In this document: in pieces, positions 6,254 through 8,358 of the stretch | Layout: every line of letters starts with the position of its first letter | Position numbering within the stretch: the first letter of the stretch is position 1 | Assembly: GCA_948999435.1 (NCBI GenBank) | Contig: CARJCM010000051.1 | Coordinates: forward strand, 1 to 8,358 | Direction: 5' to 3' | Length of the DNA stretch: 8,358 nt | DNA from: an uncultured Bacilli bacterium | GTDB lineage: Bacteria > Bacillota_I > Bacilli_A > RF39 > UBA660 | Notes under the pieces: generated by a model | Seen by the model: only the letters and a program-made list of their open reading frames with translations | What the model was told of the DNA's origin: nothing | Database searches by the model: none | Position numbers and translations under genes: made by a program

Positions 6254-6841
6254 ATGGCAAAAGAAATCGTAAAGAGAATTAAACTTCAAATTGAAGCTGG
6301 AAAAGCTACACCTGCTCCACCAGTTGGAACAGTTCTAGGACCTGCGGGAGTTAACTTACAAGAATTTTGTACTAAGTTTAATGATGCGACTAGAGATAAA
6401 ATGGGTGATGTTGTTCCATGTGAAATTTCAGTATACGATGATAGAAGTTTTGACTTTGTGTTAAAAACTCCACCTGCTGCTTTCTTAATTAAGAAAGCTG
6501 CTAAGGTTAAGAAAGGTTCTACTAAAGGAGCTAATCAAATCGTTGCTACTATTTCAAAAGAAGATTTAAGAAAAATTGCTGAAACTAAGTTACCTGATTT
6601 AAATGCTTATACGCTAGAAGCTGCAATGAATATTGTTGAAGGTACTGCTCGTAACATGGGTATTGCTGTTAAAGGACTTAATGATGCTGAACTTGCAGAA
6701 CAAGCTAAGGAAGCTGCTGCTGCTGAGGCAGAAGCTGCAAAACGTGAAGCTGAACTTGAAGCAATGGAAGAGGAAGCTCAAAATACTAATGTTGAAGTTC
6801 CTGTAATTGGTGACGAAGAAAAACAAGAAGAAGCTGAATAA
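6254..6841 (+). CDS. rplK: 50S ribosomal protein L11 with C-terminal extension
   Basis: L11 binds the GTPase-associated region of 23S rRNA and takes part in factor-dependent GTP hydrolysis and the stringent response. Residues 1-141 are a standard L11: the N-terminal domain includes the proline-rich TPAPPVG (19-25) and LGPAGVNLQEFC (28-39), and the rRNA-binding C-terminal domain ends in the VEGTARNMGI block (128-137). The usual protein stops near 141, but this one continues to 195 with an Ala/Glu/Lys-rich, probably helical tail (142-175) and an acidic end (176-195). I start it at 6254 (MAKEIVKRIK) because GGAGGTG at 6241-6247 is ideally spaced; an in-frame ATG at 6239 overlaps that RBS. Translation is probably repressed by L1 through the upstream element. 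Confidence 0.96.
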   Translation: MAKEIVKRIKLQIEAGKATPAPPVGTVLGPAGVNLQEFCTKFNDATRDKMGDVVPCEISVYDDRSFDFVLKTPPAAFLIKKAAKVKKGSTKGANQIVATISKEDLRKIAETKLPDLNAYTLEAAMNIVEGTARNMGIAVKGLNDAELAEQAKEAAAAEAEAAKREAELEAMEEEAQNTNVEVPVIGDEEKQEEAE

Positions 6842-6862
6842 TAATTAATATAAAAAAAGAAA

Positions 6863-6887
6863 TCCTAGAAAACCACGGAATAGGAGG
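6863..6887 (+). promoter_or_regulatory. Hairpin partly covering the rplA ribosome binding site
   Basis: TCCTA (6863-6867) can pair with TAGGA (6881-6885), which takes up half of the AGGAGG (6882-6887) used by rplA. Ribosomes finishing rplK at 6841 would run close to the stem, so this may help couple L1 synthesis to L11. The stem is short and its effect is inferred. Confidence 0.3.
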
Positions 6888-6895
6888 TAAAGTTT

Positions 6896-7594
6896 ATGAA
6901 AAAACACGGAAAAAAATATGTGGAAGCATCAAAAAAAGTAGACAAGAATAAATTATATAGTTTAGATGAAGCTATTAGTTTAGTTAAAGAAACAAGTGTT
7001 ACTAATTTTGATAGTACTGTTGAAGTTGCTATTAAATTAAATATTGATGCGAAAAAGTCTGATCAAAATTTAAGAGGAAGTTTTGTTCTTCCTAATGGAA
7101 CTGGTAAGACTAAGAGAGTTTTAGTAATAGCTAAAGGTGCTCAAGCTGAAGCTGCTAAAAAGGCTGGGGCTCAATATGTTGGTGATAAAGATATGATCGA
7201 TAAAATTCAAAACGAAAACTGGTTTGATTTTGATGTAATCGTAGCTACTCCAGATATGATGCCTGAGTTAGGTAAAATCGGTAAAGTTTTAGGACCTAAA
7301 GGTTTGATGCCAAACCCTAAAACTGGTACTGTTACAGCTGATGTTGAAAAAGCTGTTAATGATATTAATAAAGGTATGATATCTTATAAAAATGATAGTT
7401 TTGGTAATGTTCATTCTATTATTGGTAAAGTATCTTTTGATAATAAAAAATTAGCAGAAAACTTAAGTTATGTAGTAACAACTGTTGCTAAAGCTAAACC
7501 ATCTAGTGTTAAAGGTGTATTTATAAATAGTATTACTATTACTACGACTATGGGTCCTGGTATTAGACTTGATAAAAATACTTTTGACATTTAA
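6896..7594 (+). CDS. rplA: 50S ribosomal protein L1
   Basis: L1 forms the mobile stalk near the ribosomal E site and is the autogenous repressor of the L11-L1 operon. The 232-residue length is normal. Two-domain order is visible: domain I at about 1-67 and 159-232, and inserted domain II at about 68-158. The signature GPKGLMPNPKTGTVT is at 133-147, the RNA-contacting F38 region lies in VTNFDSTVEVAIKL, and the C-terminal TTTMGPGIRLD block is intact. AGGAGG at 6882-6887 is 8 nt before the start. It lies 54 nt after rplK with no promoter between, so the two are co-transcribed. The -35 of the next promoter overlaps its last codons. Confidence 0.97.
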   Translation: MKKHGKKYVEASKKVDKNKLYSLDEAISLVKETSVTNFDSTVEVAIKLNIDAKKSDQNLRGSFVLPNGTGKTKRVLVIAKGAQAEAAKKAGAQYVGDKDMIDKIQNENWFDFDVIVATPDMMPELGKIGKVLGPKGLMPNPKTGTVTADVEKAVNDINKGMISYKNDSFGNVHSIIGKVSFDNKKLAENLSYVVTTVAKAKPSSVKGVFINSITITTTMGPGIRLDKNTFDI

Positions 7595-7612
7595 TTCAAA
7601 TTGTAATATAAT
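7584..7612 (+). promoter_or_regulatory. Consensus promoter of rplJ-rplL
   Basis: TTGACA (7584-7589) and TATAAT (7607-7612) are both perfect hexamers with 17-bp spacing. The -35 overlaps the last codons of rplA. Transcription would begin near 7619, directly upstream of the L10 leader. No terminator is visible between rplA and this promoter, so read-through from rplK-rplA probably adds to rplJ transcription. Confidence 0.85.
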
Positions 7613-7618
7613 ACAAGT

Positions 7619-7700
7619 ATTAAAAAAGCGAACCAAAGACAGTAGGGAGTCTTACTTTAATAATCCTACCGAGGGGAGTAAACTTTTAAGATAATCCTTG
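7619..7700 (+). ncRNA. Ribosomal L10 leader (L10-L12 autoregulatory RNA)
   Basis: The leader contains ACCAAAGACAGTAGG (7632-7646) and CCTACCGAGG (7665-7674). GTAGG pairs with CCTAC, and the flanking AGACA/CGAG strands form the kink-turn-like site known from the L10 leader of Bacillota. The L10-(L12) complex binds this RNA to reduce its own synthesis. A terminator hairpin follows directly. GGGAG at 7674-7678 could pair with the left arm of that hairpin (7706-7710) as a competing fold, which is inference from complementarity only. Confidence 0.88.
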
Positions 7701-7725
7701 AAAGCTTCCCTATGGAAGCTTTTTT
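7701..7725 (+). terminator. Leader terminator of the rplJ-rplL operon
   Basis: AAAGCTTCC (7701-7709) and GGAAGCTTT (7714-7722) form a perfect 9-bp stem with a 4-nt loop, and the T-run extends through 7725. It sits between the L10 leader and the rplJ RBS, the position where L10-L12 binding is expected to promote premature termination. Confidence 0.85.
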
Positions 7726-7748
7726 AAAATATATATAGGAGGATAATT

Positions 7749-8240
7749 ATGGCAAGTAGCAAAGTATTAGAATCTAAAAAAGCTATTGTTGGAGAAATAA
7801 CTGAAAGCTTAAAAACAAGTGAATCTGTTGTTTTATTTGAATATCAAGGTCTAACAGTTAGTGAAGTTAGTGATTTAAGAAAAAAACTAAGAGAAGTTCA
7901 AGGTGAAGTTAAAGTTTATAAAAATACTCTTTTAAAAAGAGCTTTAGATGACTTAAATATTAATCTTGATGGTTTCTTAGAAGGACCAAATGCAATTATG
8001 TTTGGTAAAAATTTACTTGAACCAATTAAAGTTATATCTGAGTTTCAAAAATCTCACGATAAAATGAATATCCGTGTAGGTATCATTAATGGTGAAAAAG
8101 CTGAACTTAGTGTAATTAAAGAATATGCTGCTATTCCTTCTTACGAAGGCTTACTAACTATGTTAGCTGCTGGTATGATGGAACATGTAAGAAATTTATC
8201 TATTGGTTTAAACTTATATGCCGAAAAATTAGAAAATTAG
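7749..8240 (+). CDS. rplJ: 50S ribosomal protein L10
   Basis: L10 is the base of the L7/L12 stalk: its N-terminal domain binds 23S rRNA beside L11, and its C-terminal helix carries L7/L12 dimers. The protein has 163 residues, a normal length. Recognisable blocks are the N-terminal KKAIVGEITESLKTSESVV helix-strand, YQGLTVSEVSDLRKKLR (32-48), and VKVYKNTLLKRAL, the family's rRNA-contacting K(N)TL motif. The C-terminal helix (about 132-163) is the L12-docking part. AGGAGG at 7737-7742 is ideally spaced. Expression is controlled by the L10 leader and terminator just upstream, and rplL follows after 16 nt. Confidence 0.97.
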   Translation: MASSKVLESKKAIVGEITESLKTSESVVLFEYQGLTVSEVSDLRKKLREVQGEVKVYKNTLLKRALDDLNINLDGFLEGPNAIMFGKNLLEPIKVISEFQKSHDKMNIRVGIINGEKAELSVIKEYAAIPSYEGLLTMLAAGMMEHVRNLSIGLNLYAEKLEN

Positions 8241-8256
8241 AAAGGATTGATTAAAA

Positions 8257-8358
8257 ATGGCAAAATTAACAAAAGAAGATTTTATTAGTGCTTTAAAAGA
8301 AATGACTATTCTTGAAGTAAAAGAATTAGTTGATGCAATGAAAGAAGAATTTGGAGTA
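8257..8358 (+). CDS. rplL: 50S ribosomal protein L7/L12, 5' part only (runs off window)
   Basis: Only the first 34 codons are present, and the frame stays open at the window edge. The protein starts MAKLTKEDFISALKEMT and continues with LEVKELVDAMKEEFGV, which is the N-terminal L7/L12 dimerisation and L10-binding helical domain. An AAAGGA ribosome binding site (8241-8246) precedes it, and it lies 16 nt after rplJ, the standard operon order. The hinge and C-terminal factor-binding domain lie outside the window. Confidence 0.93.
   Translation, partial: MAKLTKEDFISALKEMTILEVKELVDAMKEEFGV

Noticed and set aside
6614..6826. Minus-strand open frame of 70 codons antisense to rplK
   Set aside because: It is opposite the Ala/Glu-rich L11 tail. 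Its Phe/Ser-rich, low-complexity product is what the complement of GAA/GCT codons gives.
1..8358. TGA read as tryptophan (Mollicutes code)
   Set aside because: All Trp codons in the ten frames are TGG and no gene needs TGA read-through to be full length.
1..8358. CRISPR array, tRNA or rRNA gene, insertion sequence, phage gene
   Set aside because: I saw no regularly spaced direct repeats, no cloverleaf with GGTTCRA-type arm, no transposase and no terminal inverted repeats. The short gaps hold only promoters, leaders and terminators.

Overview
The window is very AT-rich (roughly 30% GC by eye). It carries ten genes with Gram-positive-style ribosome binding sites (AGGAGG, GAGGTG), short intergenic gaps and U-tailed hairpin terminators. 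Gene content and order (tsaE-tsaB-rimI-tsaD; rplK-rplA; L10 leader-rplJ-rplL) and the Asn/Lys/Ile-rich proteins point to a low-GC Bacillota, probably the Bacilli/Mollicutes side, for example an uncultured host-associated lineage. All eleven Trp codons are TGG and no gene ends in TGA, so nothing shows TGA reassignment. The taxonomic placement is inference.

Region 1 (1-2435) holds a large single-pass surface protein. It has a short cytoplasmic head, one membrane helix, two small Cys-pair domains separated by Asn-rich linkers, three tandem Big_2 Ig-like repeats and an unrecognised C-terminal domain with another Cys pair. It has its own sigma-A-type promoter whose -10 lies in a perfect 12-bp palindrome. 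Region 2 (2405-2854) holds a convergent small ribbon-helix-helix DNA-binding protein with an inverted repeat in its upstream region, sharing a bidirectional terminator with the surface gene.

Region 3 (2807-5351) is the tRNA t6A37 modification cluster tsaE, tsaB, rimI, tsaD. TsaE, TsaB and TsaD together transfer the threonylcarbamoyl group to A37 of ANN-decoding tRNAs, and RimI is a GNAT acetyltransferase customarily encoded with them. A strong hairpin plus T-run sits between tsaE and tsaB, so the cluster is probably attenuated after its first gene. Region 4 (5325-6030) is a convergent hemolysin III/TrhA-family membrane protein that shares a bidirectional terminator with tsaD.

Region 5 (6117-8358) is ribosomal. 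rplK-rplA (L11, L1) is preceded by an mRNA element that looks like the L1-binding site of 23S rRNA, which suggests autogenous control by L1. L11 has an unusual ~54-residue Ala/Glu-rich C-terminal tail. A consensus promoter at the end of rplA starts a separate rplJ-rplL unit (L10, L7/L12) with a classic L10 leader followed by a terminator hairpin. rplL is cut by the window edge after 34 codons. I see no mobile element, CRISPR array, tRNA or rRNA gene. Most of the window is conserved housekeeping. The least explained parts are the surface protein, the RHH gene, the L11 tail and the internal terminator in the t6A cluster.
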